Assembly (NCBI GenBank): GCA_021832085.1
Contig: JAKBLM010000005.1
Span: 62,001-126,000, forward strand
Direction of reading: 5' to 3'
Origin: Acidobacteriota bacterium
Lineage (GTDB): Bacteria; Acidobacteriota; Terriglobia; Acidiferrales; UBA7541
Length of the DNA stretch: 64,000 nucleotides
Shown here piece by piece: positions 41,365 to 52,926 of this stretch (its first letter is position 1; every line of letters starts with the position of its first letter). The position numbers and the translations under genes were made by a program. The notes under the pieces are model-generated. The model did not search any database and was not told the DNA's origin. It saw nothing but the letters and a program-made list of their open reading frames with translations.

Positions 41365-42675
41365 TCAGCTGCCGTCATAGGGCTGTTTCAGCCAGTGCTT
41401 GGCCTGTTCGACGAGCTCCTCGTTGCTGTTCCCGTCGATCACTTCCTGGTAGCGCTGCTCGGCCAGTTTCCGCTGGCCGGCACGATCGTACATCTGGCCG
41501 GCATCGAGCCGGGAAAGAGCCGCCAGATCAGGCCTCGATTTCGCCAGACCGGCCACCTCGTCATAGGCGTGTGCGGCAGCGAGCCAATGGTGCTTGCTGC
41601 GCAGCAGATTGCCCAGGTTCAGCGGGGCGAGCCCCACATCTTCATGGCGGAACTTGCCCTGTTTTGCCAGTGCGATCAGTCGGCGATACGCCTCGATGGC
41701 CTCGGGGACTTCGCCGGCACTCCTCATGAGGCCAGCTTCCGAGAGCCCGTAGACGAAGCTGCGTGGAAAGTTGGTATAGAGCCAGGTAGCCAGGGCGAGC
41801 GCTTGTTTGTACTTGTGCTCGCGGGCGAGGAAGAGTGCGAGCGTCGTGCGTGCGTCGACGCTGGCCTCGCCGTCGGCATCGGCCGCTTCCCGAATCAGTT
41901 GCAGGCCCTTGCTTCTGCTGCCGTGAATTGTCACGACCAGAGCCGCCAGCTTCACCGGCCAGGGCAGACTGCCGACCACGTAGTTGTAAATACCGACGAT
42001 CAGTTTCGCGTCGTTATAGTTCGGATCGATCTGAAGCACCCGCTTGGAATCGTCGTAGGCGCCCAGGCCGCTGCGGAGCGCGGCAAACCACTGCTTTCCG
42101 ACCAGAGCCTCCTCGGCCGCGAGCAGGCCGCGCGTGACGCTTTGCGCGTAGAGGGCGTTCACGTCTTCCGGGTTCTTTTCCAGCAGTTCGTGCTCGAGGG
42201 AAGCGGCGCGCTCGCGCAGCTCTTTGACCCGCGCGATCGCTTCCTCGTTGGGCTCGACCTTCTTCATGTGAACGAATTCGTTGCTCAGATAGAGCTGGGC
42301 GTCGAGCTTGCCTTCGCGGTGCAATTCCTGGAACAAGACCGCTTCGAGCAGGTGATTCACGGCAAAGGGGCTGTTGGGATACTTGGCAAGGGCCGCTTCG
42401 AACTCCTTGATCGCGTCCGCGTATTCCATGTTGTAGAAATGGTCGAAAGCCTCCTCGGTAGCCAGGTCGCGCGGCTGGACTCGGAAATGCGGCCCCGGGA
42501 TCGTGACGAGCGCACGCTCGGCGTGCTGGGCTGCGGAATTCTCCTTTTCCTGTTTTTCCTGCTTTTGTGCCGGCGGCTCTTGCGCCGCCAAGCTCGCCGT
42601 CAACAGGCCGGCCAAAGCCAGAACCACGGTCGCCAGCGCCATCTGCGTCCACCAGCAAAGCTGTCGCCGGTGCAT
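41365..42675 (-). CDS. Secreted TPR-rich hypothetical protein
   Basis: A 436-residue exported protein. The signal peptide is MHRRQLCWWTQMALATVVLA leading to LAGLLTASLAAQ; then a low-complexity QKQEKQEKE stretch and a helical repeat body with TPR-like units (FYNMEYADAIKEFEAALAKY, YKQALALATWLYTNFPRSFV, WLAAAHAYDEVAGLAKSRPD, GQRKLAEQRYQEVIDGNSNE). No enzymatic motif is seen. In-frame ATGs at 42744 and 42753 are possible earlier starts, which would lengthen the signal's n-region. It converges with surE, with 10 bases between the stops. Function unknown. Confidence 0.8.
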   Translation of the reverse strand: MHRRQLCWWTQMALATVVLALAGLLTASLAAQEPPAQKQEKQEKENSAAQHAERALVTIPGPHFRVQPRDLATEEAFDHFYNMEYADAIKEFEAALAKYPNSPFAVNHLLEAVLFQELHREGKLDAQLYLSNEFVHMKKVEPNEEAIARVKELRERAASLEHELLEKNPEDVNALYAQSVTRGLLAAEEALVGKQWFAALRSGLGAYDDSKRVLQIDPNYNDAKLIVGIYNYVVGSLPWPVKLAALVVTIHGSRSKGLQLIREAADADGEASVDARTTLALFLAREHKYKQALALATWLYTNFPRSFVYGLSEAGLMRSAGEVPEAIEAYRRLIALAKQGKFRHEDVGLAPLNLGNLLRSKHHWLAAAHAYDEVAGLAKSRPDLAALSRLDAGQMYDRAGQRKLAEQRYQEVIDGNSNEELVEQAKHWLKQPYDGS

Positions 42676-43027
42676 TCCCCCAGTGCCGGAGTTCGGATCC
42701 GTCTCTACCACTATTCCTCCGCGAAACCAGATCCCCTTGCCCATTGTTACCATATTCCCGGGCTAACCCGGCAACCCACAAACGGCGCGGAACGAACAGA
42801 AGACCTTTGAGTATTCGGTTACCGTTTAGTACATACCTTCAGTCGAAGGCCAGCAGTCGCCGAATCCTGGCTAAAGCCTGTATTCAGAGTGGGAAATGAG
42901 TCGTATGCCGCCGATGCCAGGCGCCGACGGCTATTGGCTTTTGGGTACTGGACCTTACCATCCGAGTAAATTTTTCTCTCCCCCCGGCCTTTCTTTCTTG
43001 GATAGAATGACGATGGTTGGAGAAGCC
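42676..43027. other. Divergent intergenic region, nothing convincing
   Basis: 352 bases between the TPR gene (-) and the zinc-ribbon gene (+). It is AT-richer than its surroundings, with TGAGTATTCGGTTACCG and CCGAGTAAATTTTTCTCTCC stretches that may contain the two promoters, but no clear -35/-10 pair, repeat or RNA fold could be assigned. The upstream open frame from 42896 is not supported by a Shine-Dalgarno. Confidence 0.5.
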
Positions 43028-43636
43028 ATGGCCCGTTGTCTCTATTGCGGTAGTGATGTCAGCGAGAACGCGCTTTACTGCCGCAAGTGCATGGTGCCGA
43101 TCGCGCCTGCTCCGCGGCGCCGACGGCCTGGCACGCTCTCTCTTTTCCTTGGCGTCTCGCTGCTGTTTGGCTCCCCTTGCGCGTGGGTGATCGCCGGCCA
43201 GGTCCGCAACAAGATCGGCAAGGCGGTCCAGGCCCGCGCCACCGTTCACGCCGCTTCGCTTCACGGTGTTCGGGCAGTCAATCAGGCTGTGGCGCTCATT
43301 CGCCGATGCGGTCAGCCTAGTCGCGACGTCTCGACGGCCTACAACAACCCGCGGCCACCGATCCCGTTCCGGGTGATCTCCTACGGCAGCCAGCATCTCG
43401 AGTTCGCCTTCGTTCCAGGCGGCGGCGCGAAGATCGGCGATCCTCCGCCCTACGTCTGGAAACTTTCCGGCATTCTCGATACTACTACCAATCAGCGGAT
43501 CACTCCGGCCCAGGCGGCTGAGCGCATGGCTTGCGTCGCGCCGGCGCTGGAGCCCGGCAGCACGCCGGGTCCGGCCTCGGTGGCCGACTCGGAGCCACCG
43601 GCTGGTGCTCCGGCCGCGGGCGTGCCAAACCCGTAG
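43028..43636 (+). CDS. Zinc-ribbon membrane protein of unknown function
   Basis: A 202-residue protein. It starts MARCLYCGSDVSENALYCRKC, a four-cysteine zinc ribbon (CxxC-x11-CxxC), followed by a basic loop APRRRRPGTL and one transmembrane helix LSLFLGVSLLFGSPCAWVIA (about 38-57). The rest is a soluble domain, presumably outside the cytoplasm, ending in a Pro/Ala-rich tail. The ATG at 43028 is picked because GGAG lies 6 bases upstream; ATGs at 43007 and 43013 are in frame. No known partner; I do not recognise the family of the C-terminal part. Confidence 0.8.
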   Translation: MARCLYCGSDVSENALYCRKCMVPIAPAPRRRRPGTLSLFLGVSLLFGSPCAWVIAGQVRNKIGKAVQARATVHAASLHGVRAVNQAVALIRRCGQPSRDVSTAYNNPRPPIPFRVISYGSQHLEFAFVPGGGAKIGDPPPYVWKLSGILDTTTNQRITPAQAAERMACVAPALEPGSTPGPASVADSEPPAGAPAAGVPNP

Positions 43637-43767
43637 CCCGTCTTTTCCCTCGCCGTTCCCCGGTTTCCTGACGAACCCGCAGCGGTTGAGCCGCGACACG
43701 GCATTCCTATTGACTGTCCACAGGAAAGCTGCTAGCGTCGACCTGTTGCGGTTCTATAGGAGACCTC

Positions 43768-44112
43768 GTGGGTGAATCCAAAACCGAATTGCTGATGGGC
43801 ACGCTCGACCTGCTGATCCTGAAAACCCTTGACAGTCTCGGCTCGATGCACGGCTACGGCGTGGCGCGGCGGATCGAACAGGTTTCCGGCGACCTGCTCG
43901 AACTGAATCACGGCACCGTCTATCCGGCGCTGCTGCGGCTTGAGCAGAAAGGCTGGATCAGCTCACGCTGGGGCACGTCGGAAAACAATCGCCGCGCGCG
44001 GTTCTATTCGCTGACCGCGGTGGGGCGGCGCGCACTGGCACGCGAGGCAAAGGACTGGCGGCGGATGGCGGCCTTCATCGGCCGTGTGCTCGAAGGCACC
44101 GAAGGAGCTTGA
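43768..44112 (+). CDS. PadR-family transcriptional regulator
   Basis: A 114-residue winged-helix repressor: LLMGTLDLLILKTLDSLGSMHGYGVARRIEQ (recognition region, 8-38 in pieces) and LELNHGTVYPALLRLEQKGWISSRWG, the canonical PadR core with the wing. The C-terminal helix FIGRVLEGTEGA is short, typical for subfamily 1. Such regulators are usually encoded directly in front of ADOP permease genes in Acidobacteria and presumably control them. The stop lies within the Shine-Dalgarno to start region of the permease gene. Confidence 0.93.
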   Translation: MGESKTELLMGTLDLLILKTLDSLGSMHGYGVARRIEQVSGDLLELNHGTVYPALLRLEQKGWISSRWGTSENNRRARFYSLTAVGRRALAREAKDWRRMAAFIGRVLEGTEGA

Positions 44113-44114
44113 AG

Positions 44115-46754
<2,640 letters not shown>

Positions 46755-46764
46755 CGCCTTTCCC

Positions 46765-46781
46765 CGGCGGTTGGACCGCCG
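46765..46781. terminator. Short GC hairpin after the ADOP gene, possible terminator
   Basis: CGGCGGT (46765-46771) and ACCGCCG (46775-46781) pair over a 3-base loop TGG, 11 bases after the ADOP stop. It is followed by GCGCTTCGGGTCTTT rather than a T-run. Short length and GC-rich context make chance formation possible. Confidence 0.35.
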
Positions 46782-46831
46782 CGCTTCGGGTCTTTCGCCG
46801 GCCGCGTATCTGACGTAAAATTCCGCCCCTC

Positions 46832-47992
46832 ATGGCTCCCGGGGGAAAAGAAGAACATTGGGCGATTCGCGACGGTGTGCGCAAGCTGTGTCGCGACTTT
46901 CCCGATGCGTATTGGCGCCGGCTCGATCGCGAAGAGGAATATCCGAGGGCTTTTGTCGATGCGCTGGCCGCGGCGGGCTACCTCGCCGCGCTGATTCCGG
47001 AAGAGTATGGCGGCAGCGGGCTCGGCGTCACCGAAGCGGGCATCATCCTGGAAGAGATCAACCGCTCGGGCGGGAACGCGGCCGCCTGCCACGCACAGAT
47101 GTACGTGATGGGCACGCTGCTGCGCCACGCGAGCGAGCAACAGAAACGCCGTTACCTGCCGCCGATCGCGCGCGGCGAGTTGCGCCTGCAGGCCTTCGCC
47201 GTCACCGAGCCGAATTCCGGCTCGGAAACCACGCGCCTGGAAACGCGCGCCGAACGCCGCGGCGACCGCTACGTGGTGAACGGCCAGAAGATCTTTATCT
47301 CGCGCGTGCGGCAATCGGACCTGCTGCTCCTGCTCGCGCGCACCACGCCCTACGAAGAACTCGAGGACAAAACGCAGGGGCTTTCCGTGTTTCTGGTGGA
47401 TTTAAGAGAGGTGCGGGGCAAGCTGCAGGTGCAGCCGCTCGAAACGATGATGAACCACCACACCAACGTGCTCTATTTCGAGGACGTCGAGATTCCCGCA
47501 GAAAACCTGATCGGCAAGGAAGGTCGCGGATTCCGCTACATCATCGACGGCTGGAACGCCGAGCGCATCCTGATCGCCTCGGAGGCGATCGGCGACGGCC
47601 GCTGGTTCGTCGATCGCGCCACGGCCTATGCGCGCGAGCGAGTCGTCTTCGGGCGGCCGATCGGTGCAAACCAAGGCGTGCAATTTCCCATTGCGCAGGC
47701 CTACGCGCGAATCGAGAGCGCCGATTTAATGCGCTTCGAGGCGGCGTGGCGATTCGACGCTGGGGCGACATGCGGCGCGCAGGCGAACATGGCCAAGCTG
47801 CTCGCCTCGCAGGCGTCGTGGGAAGCGGCGAACGTGTGCCTCGATACGCACGGCGGCTACGGCTTCGCCCGCGATTACGACGTCGAACGCAAATTCCGCG
47901 AAACCCGCCTCTACACCGTCGCTCCGGTCAGCAACAACCTGATCCTTGCTTTCCTCGGCCACAACATCCTCGGCCTGCCGCGGTCTTATTAG
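46832..47992 (+). CDS. Acyl-CoA dehydrogenase family protein
   Basis: A 386-residue FAD enzyme. Family blocks: IPEEYGGSGLGVTEAGIILEE, RYLPPIARGELRLQAFAVTEPNSGS (FAD and substrate contacts), GQKIFIS, VQPLETMMNHHTNVLYFEDV, and GGYGFARDYDVERKFRETRL. In most relatives the catalytic Glu lies in a YEGT-type segment near the C-terminus; here that place reads APVSNNL. A Glu is instead at 244 in WNAERILIAS, the position used by isovaleryl- and long-chain acyl-CoA dehydrogenases, so the base may be Glu244. Substrate unknown. It converges with and overlaps the stress-protein gene by 4 bases. Confidence 0.92.
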   Translation: MAPGGKEEHWAIRDGVRKLCRDFPDAYWRRLDREEEYPRAFVDALAAAGYLAALIPEEYGGSGLGVTEAGIILEEINRSGGNAAACHAQMYVMGTLLRHASEQQKRRYLPPIARGELRLQAFAVTEPNSGSETTRLETRAERRGDRYVVNGQKIFISRVRQSDLLLLLARTTPYEELEDKTQGLSVFLVDLREVRGKLQVQPLETMMNHHTNVLYFEDVEIPAENLIGKEGRGFRYIIDGWNAERILIASEAIGDGRWFVDRATAYARERVVFGRPIGANQGVQFPIAQAYARIESADLMRFEAAWRFDAGATCGAQANMAKLLASQASWEAANVCLDTHGGYGFARDYDVERKFRETRLYTVAPVSNNLILAFLGHNILGLPRSY

Positions 47993-48426
47993 CTCGACGC
48001 GCGGATGATTTCGACTGAGCAGGGGGCGTGGCGGGCGATGGCAAGCGAGACGCTGCCGAGCATGAATCGCTCGAGACCGCCGCGGCCGTGTGAGCCGACG
48101 ACGATCCGATCCGCATGCCATTCGGCGGCGGCCTGAAGGATCAAGTTGCGAGCTTCTCCCTCCTCCAGCCGCGAAGAAGTGCGGAATCCCGCGCCGCGCA
48201 ATTCGCTTTCGGCGCGTTCGAGCATGGCTTCGGCGGCCCTGCGTTCGCCTTCCACAAGATGCTCGATTGCGGCGGGATCGAGCGCGGTCATGCCCGCGAA
48301 GGGCGAGAGCAGGTCGAGTGCGTGGAAGAGCAGCACTTCGCAATCGGCGGGTTTGTACTGGGCTTTTACAGCTTCCACAGCTACCCGCGAGCAGCGGGAC
48401 TGGTCGATTGCCAGGAGGAGCTTCAT
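47989..48426 (-). CDS. Universal stress protein (UspA family)
   Basis: A 145-residue cytoplasmic protein of the Usp family, single domain. It starts KLLLAIDQSRCSRVAVEAV and ends with the nucleotide-binding motif DRIVVGSHGRGGLERFMLGSVSLAIARHAPCSV (G-2x-G-9x-G-S/T type), which suggests ATP binding. The ATG at 48426 is 275 bases from the divergent cytochrome gene. It overlaps the end of the convergent acyl-CoA dehydrogenase gene by four bases. Role: stress resistance, inferred from the family. Confidence 0.94.
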   Translation of the reverse strand: MKLLLAIDQSRCSRVAVEAVKAQYKPADCEVLLFHALDLLSPFAGMTALDPAAIEHLVEGERRAAEAMLERAESELRGAGFRTSSRLEEGEARNLILQAAAEWHADRIVVGSHGRGGLERFMLGSVSLAIARHAPCSVEIIRASS

Positions 48427-48700
48427 CTGCTTCTGCTTTCTTTAATGGAATTTTATGCCAGTTACCCGGCGAAGGAGCCGGTTTTTTTCGCGGGCCAGGC
48501 AGGGGTATTCGAGCGCAGGAATGCCGCTGCAAGGGCCACCGGACGGCGCCGACTTCCCACCCCTAACTGCGACCACCCCTGAGCAGAAATCGCAAATGGA
48601 ACCACACGCAAACGGCCTCTTCGTCATCACACAATAAGGGTGGCTTCGAGGTGCGCCACTCCACCTGCGAAAACTCGGTCCAGATTGGGGAGGGATCGAA

Positions 48701-49408
48701 ATGACACGAAAAATGGTGATCGCCGGATTGTACGTTGCCGCGGCCGGTCTGCTTCTCGCCATGGGGGCTGCAGCACATTATTCCAATAACGGCGAAAATC
48801 AACCGGTAGCGTTGCCTGGCGCCGTCGCGACGGGCCGGGCGATGACAGTCGGGCAAATGGGCCAGGGCATGATGCAGCAGAACCAGAACATGATGGACGC
48901 CCGCGAGAGGATGCGCCGGCTGGTCGACGAGCTGCGTGAAAACCAAGGGGCCATGGAAAAGGCCCGCAATTTCCGCAAAATCAAGCCGCTGCTCAAGCAA
49001 AACGGGGAGTTGCTTGGTCGGTTGAGCGGCGAGATGGGGCGCGCGTGGGGAATGCAGGGCTCGATGAAGGGCAGCATGGGCAGCCGAATGGCGCCGACAA
49101 AAACGGCGCAGAGCCAGGCGGCCGCAGCGGCTTCCCGGTCGAAGGCAAGCAGTGCGGCACATACGCGCTTGGTGGCGGAGGGGAAACAGGTCTTCCAGGC
49201 CGCCGGCTGCATCGTCTGCCACGGCAATGACGGCATCGGCACGGCCGCCGCGCCGTCACTCATCAACATCGGCAAGAAATTCTCTGGCCAGCAACTGGCC
49301 GAACTGATTCGCCATCCCGCGACACCGAGGATGCCCGCATTCTCCATGTCAGCGATGCCGGACACCAAGCTCGAAGCCGTCATCGCGTATCTGCAGACGC
49401 TGCGCTAA
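48701..49408 (+). CDS. Secreted Met-rich cytochrome c
   Basis: A 235-residue exported protein. The signal or anchor helix is MVIAGLYVAAAGLLLAMGAA (5-24). Residues 48-130 form a methionine-rich helical region (GQMGQGMMQQNQNMMDARER, GMQGSMKGSMGSRM), unlike ordinary cytochromes. The C-terminal third is a class I cytochrome c: CIVCH (170-174), a haem-binding site with His174 as ligand, and Met211, 216 or 219 as axial candidate in MPAFSMSAMPD. GGGGAGGGATCGAA precedes the ATG at 48701. A copper-binding or haem-linked role for the Met segment is inferred. Confidence 0.88.
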   Translation: MTRKMVIAGLYVAAAGLLLAMGAAAHYSNNGENQPVALPGAVATGRAMTVGQMGQGMMQQNQNMMDARERMRRLVDELRENQGAMEKARNFRKIKPLLKQNGELLGRLSGEMGRAWGMQGSMKGSMGSRMAPTKTAQSQAAAAASRSKASSAAHTRLVAEGKQVFQAAGCIVCHGNDGIGTAAAPSLINIGKKFSGQQLAELIRHPATPRMPAFSMSAMPDTKLEAVIAYLQTLR

Positions 49409-49750
49409 GCGGTCCGAACGCCGGGAAAACCGGGATGCGAGCTATGGCCGTCGCAGCACTTTCCGCCAGGCCAGCAAACGAAGGGGCGCAGCATCCTGCG
49501 TGCCTTTCCGGCCCTGTTTTGGCAATCTTCGCAAGGCGATAGCGTGGCCGGAGCTGAGCGCGAGCGGCGCAAAAACTCCTCATCGGCAGCGCGAAATCAC
49601 CCAACTCCCGACGGCTTTTTCGCTCTGTCGCCATGCCCGTCTGGTAACCTCAATCAGCGGCAAGAACTTAGCCTACTGGTGCGCCTGCAGCGGCTGGCAG
49701 GCGCGATGCAGGATTGCGAGTGGCGGAGAAAAGCAGGAGGAGTGTGGGCC
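49409..49750. other. Intergenic region, nothing convincing
   Basis: 342 bases between the cytochrome gene and the nitroreductase gene, both on the plus strand. An open frame runs through the 3' part in phase with the nitroreductase but has no Shine-Dalgarno or family similarity. No repeat, RNA or clear promoter could be assigned. Confidence 0.5.
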
Positions 49751-50311
49751 ATGGAATTCATGGACGTGTTGAAAAAGCGCCGGGCGGTTCGCGAATATAC
49801 GGATGCCCGGATCGAGGCAGTGACGGTGGAGCAGATCATCAAGGCCGCCACCTTGGCGCCCAGCGCGGTGAACGAGCAGCCGTGGGCCTTTGCCGCGCTG
49901 CTCGACCGCAAGAGGATCGATGAGTACGGCCGGCGCGCGAAAAGCTGGCTGCTCGAAAATTTCTCGCAGACCGGATATGACGAGTCGCTGCGGGAGATGC
50001 TCGTCGACCCGAGCTACGCGCTCTTCTACCACGCCCCGGCGCTGGTGTTGGTGCTGGCAAAGCGGGCCGGGCGGCAGGCGGCCGAGGACTGCTGCCTGGC
50101 GGCGGAAAACCTGCTGCTGGCGGCGCGGGAGGAAGGAATCGGCTCGTGCTGGATCGGAATGGCCCGGCCGTGGCTGAACCTTCCCGAGATCAAGAAGGAA
50201 CTCGGGCTGCCGGAGGAATGCGAAGTGGTCGCGCCAATCGTGCTCGGCTTCGCGAAGACCTGGCCGGAGCCTTCGGTGCGCAGTGCGCCGGAAATCTATT
50301 GGTTGGGATGA
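49751..50311 (+). CDS. Nitroreductase-family flavoprotein
   Basis: A 186-residue FMN-dependent oxidoreductase. The FMN-binding N-terminus reads LKKRRAVREYTDARIE, with ATLAPSAVNEQPWAFAA next, and the second flavin site is LAAENLLLAAREEGIGSCWIG. The C-terminus has VVAPIVLGFAKTWP as in other members. Likely substrates are nitroaromatics, quinones or enoates, not decidable. The ATG at 49751 follows AGGAGGAGTG; an ATG three codons later is possible. It lies 18 bases before the CapA-like gene and may be cotranscribed with it. Confidence 0.94.
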   Translation: MEFMDVLKKRRAVREYTDARIEAVTVEQIIKAATLAPSAVNEQPWAFAALLDRKRIDEYGRRAKSWLLENFSQTGYDESLREMLVDPSYALFYHAPALVLVLAKRAGRQAAEDCCLAAENLLLAAREEGIGSCWIGMARPWLNLPEIKKELGLPEECEVVAPIVLGFAKTWPEPSVRSAPEIYWLG

Positions 50312-50329
50312 GACGCGAAAACGACGGCG

Positions 50330-51328
50330 ATGGAGACCGAAGCTTTGCGGCTGGCGCTTGTGGGCGACTGCATGTTCGGGCGGCTGGTGAACGAGGCGCT
50401 GGAGCATGCGGCGCCCGAATTCCCATGGGGCGATACGCTGCCGCTTCTCAAGGCGGCGGACTGGCGCTTCTGCAATCTCGAATGCGTGATCGCCGATGGT
50501 GGCGCGCCGTGGTCGGCCTATCCCAAAGCATTCCATTTTCGCTCGGCGGCAAAGAATGTCGCCGTGCTCGGCGCCGCGCGGATCGACGCGGTTTCCCTGG
50601 CCAATAACCACGTTCTCGATTACGGCTACGACGCCTTGGTCGAAATGCTCGAAATCCTCGACGGCGCCGAGATCCTTCATGCCGGAGCGGGCCGGAATTT
50701 TGAAGAAGCTTCGCGGATGGCGACGGCCGAAGTGCGGGGCCGGAAGCTGGGCCTGCTGGCGTTCACCGACAACGAGCCGGAATGGGAGGCGAGCGCGGAC
50801 CGGCCCGGCATTTTCTACGTGCCGGTCGAACCGGAGGACCCGCGGGCCGCGCAGTTGCTCGAGAGCGTGCGCAGCGATGCGGCTGCCGTGGACCTGCTGA
50901 TCGTCTCGGCGCACTGGGGACCGAACTGGGGCTATGCGCCGCCGGAAGAGCACGTCCGCTTCGCTCACGCCCTGGTGGAGGCGGGAGCCGGCGTCGTCTT
51001 CGGCCATTCGAGCCACGTATTCCGGGGCGTCGAATTCTACCGGGATCGTCCAATCATTTATGGAGCCGGAGATTTCATCGACGATTACGCTGTTGACGAG
51101 GTCGAACGGAACGACGAATCGTTCATTTTCGTGTTGGAAACCGAAGACGGGACTCCGCGAGGGCTGCGGCTCCATCCCACCGTAATTCGCAATTTTCAAG
51201 CGCGGCAGGCCAGCAGGACCGAAGGGAAGCGAATCGCCGGGAAAATGCGGCAGCTCTGCCGCGCGTTCCACACGCCGGCCAACTGGAGCGACCAGGGCCA
51301 CCTGGCCCTCGGCACAATGGGCGAATGA
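50330..51328 (+). CDS. CapA-family metallophosphatase-like protein
   Basis: A 332-residue protein of the PGA_cap family, related to CapA/PgsA of poly-gamma-glutamate capsules. Metal-ligand blocks: LALVGDCMFGR (Asp12), WRFCNLECVIAD, VSLANNHVLDYG, VSAHWGPNWGY and FGHSSHVFRGVEF, matching the calcineurin-like order D, N, H, H. There is no signal peptide or membrane helix, so unlike classical CapA it appears cytoplasmic. No capB or capC genes occur nearby; a role outside capsule synthesis is likely. Confidence 0.9.
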   Translation: METEALRLALVGDCMFGRLVNEALEHAAPEFPWGDTLPLLKAADWRFCNLECVIADGGAPWSAYPKAFHFRSAAKNVAVLGAARIDAVSLANNHVLDYGYDALVEMLEILDGAEILHAGAGRNFEEASRMATAEVRGRKLGLLAFTDNEPEWEASADRPGIFYVPVEPEDPRAAQLLESVRSDAAAVDLLIVSAHWGPNWGYAPPEEHVRFAHALVEAGAGVVFGHSSHVFRGVEFYRDRPIIYGAGDFIDDYAVDEVERNDESFIFVLETEDGTPRGLRLHPTVIRNFQARQASRTEGKRIAGKMRQLCRAFHTPANWSDQGHLALGTMGE

Positions 51329-51346
51329 GGGCGTTTCGGAACAGTC

Positions 51347-51378
51347 GTGCGGACCGCCATCCAGTCAGCGGCCCGCAC
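51347..51378. terminator. Hairpin between convergent genes, likely bidirectional terminator
   Basis: GTGCGGACCGC (51347-51357) pairs with GCGGCCCGCAC (51368-51378) with one mismatch, around the loop CATCCAGTCA. It begins 19 bases after the CapA-like stop and ends 31 bases before the stop of the convergent beta-propeller gene. A GCTTTCCGTTTCG stretch follows on the plus strand. Position and stability favour termination for both genes. Confidence 0.55.
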
Positions 51379-51408
51379 GCTTTCCGTTTCGCTGCGCCGT
51401 CCCGGACG

Positions 51409-52926
51409 CTAACGCGCGCGCGAGGTTTGCGCCGGTGCCCTGGCACTCCCGCGAATTTCCGATAGCGGCATCGCGAGCACCCAGCCATAGATGTTGCTCA
51501 CGTACAAGGTTCCTCCCACAATCACGGGTGAGGACGGCCCGAATGCGCCGCCAATGTGGTAATTGCTGAGAAGTGTGCCGTCTGCGGCGCGAATGGCGGC
51601 GATGTCGCCCGATTTGTAGGGCAGGTAGAGGACGCCATCAGCGAGAGCCGCTCCGGCACGGATTTGCGCGCCCAGGTGCAGCTGCCAGAGCTGCCGGCCG
51701 GTCTTCAAATCGATCGCGTAGTAGTCGCCCGTCACCGGGCTTCCCTCGTAGACCCTGTTGCCGGCGATCATCGGCGTGGCCGTCTTCATTGCCGGCGGCA
51801 CGGAACCCTTGGCGAAGCGCTTTTGCCAGACGATTTTGCCGGTGTTTGCGTCGAGAGCGAGGAGCACGTTGGCAACTGGCGCATGCGGGTCACCGGTATC
51901 GATCGTGGCTTCCTGAATGACGAGTCCGTCGGCATAAGCAGGCGTGCAGTCGCCCATGCCTGTGGCCACCAGCTTCGGCAGGGTCATCTTCCAGGCGATC
52001 TTGCCGGTCTTCTTGTCGAGGGCATAGAAGAAGTTCGGGTGAGTCCCGCCGAGAAACAGGTACTTGTGGCTCAGCACCGCCGACGACATGCTGACAAACG
52101 ACGCGATGTCGGAGATCCATTCCGGCTTGCCGGTCGCGGCGTTGAGCTTGTAGACGTGTCCGTCGCCGGTGCCGATATAAAGAAAGCCGTCCTCATACGC
52201 TGCCGTGGGCATGGCCTCGCCGGCGAAGCGGTAGACCCAGATCTGCCGGCCGGTTCTGGCGTCGAGCGCGTACATGGAATTGAGCCCTGGCCCGCGGGTC
52301 GGACGCTTGCCCTCGAGATAGAGCATGGTATTGGCGTAGTTGAAATAGGCGCTGCCGGTGGTGACATAGACGCGGCCATCAACGACCAGCGGATTGCTCA
52401 TCGTCATGTTCCAGCCGTAATGCGCCCAGATCAGCTTGCCGGTGACGGCGTTGAGCGCATAGGTGTAGCCATTGTCGCTGCCCACATACGCAATTCCTTT
52501 GACTACCGAAACGCCCACCGGCATCCCCACGCTGTAAGCTGTGGTCAAAATGTTGCCGTTAAGCGGAAGGGCATTGAGAGGAAGCGCGCCCGCTCCCGCG
52601 AATCGCCAGTTCACTCCGCGACGCAATTGCGCAGGGGCATTCTGCGGCAGCGTGAAAACGGCGTTGCGTTCCGGGCTGGAAGCGTAAGTTGTCCACGTGC
52701 CGGGAAAATGAGCAGACAAACGGGCGCTGGGAAGATTTTGGGGAAAGTACTGGCTGGAAAATTCCGTCGCGACAGCTTGGGCGGAGGAATTCCTTTGTTG
52801 CGCAGCCACACGGCCAGGCTGGACCAGCCAGGCCAAGGCGACCAAAATTGAAATGCCAAGAAATACGAAACGATAAGGCTTGCGGCAAATAACTGGGCAC
52901 TGCTCGACAGAAAGCTTGCGAAGCAT
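51409..52926 (-). CDS. Secreted PQQ-type beta-propeller protein
   Basis: A 505-residue exported protein. Helix FVFLGISILVALAWLV (about 26-41) acts as signal or anchor. The body is made of propeller blades of the PQQ-like type: AYVGSDNGYTYALNAVTGKLIW, LYIGTGDGHVYKLNAATGKPEW, FYALDKKTGKIAW, LLALDANTGKIVWQKRF, YYAIDLKTGRQLW and IAAIRAADGTLL, each with the DA(N/K)TGK motif. Catalytic Cys-Cys and calcium ligands of true quinoprotein dehydrogenases are not seen, so it may be a structural propeller (BamB-like or binding). The ATG at 52926 has no obvious Shine-Dalgarno. Confidence 0.9.
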   Translation of the reverse strand: MLRKLSVEQCPVICRKPYRFVFLGISILVALAWLVQPGRVAAQQRNSSAQAVATEFSSQYFPQNLPSARLSAHFPGTWTTYASSPERNAVFTLPQNAPAQLRRGVNWRFAGAGALPLNALPLNGNILTTAYSVGMPVGVSVVKGIAYVGSDNGYTYALNAVTGKLIWAHYGWNMTMSNPLVVDGRVYVTTGSAYFNYANTMLYLEGKRPTRGPGLNSMYALDARTGRQIWVYRFAGEAMPTAAYEDGFLYIGTGDGHVYKLNAATGKPEWISDIASFVSMSSAVLSHKYLFLGGTHPNFFYALDKKTGKIAWKMTLPKLVATGMGDCTPAYADGLVIQEATIDTGDPHAPVANVLLALDANTGKIVWQKRFAKGSVPPAMKTATPMIAGNRVYEGSPVTGDYYAIDLKTGRQLWQLHLGAQIRAGAALADGVLYLPYKSGDIAAIRAADGTLLSNYHIGGAFGPSSPVIVGGTLYVSNIYGWVLAMPLSEIRGSARAPAQTSRAR

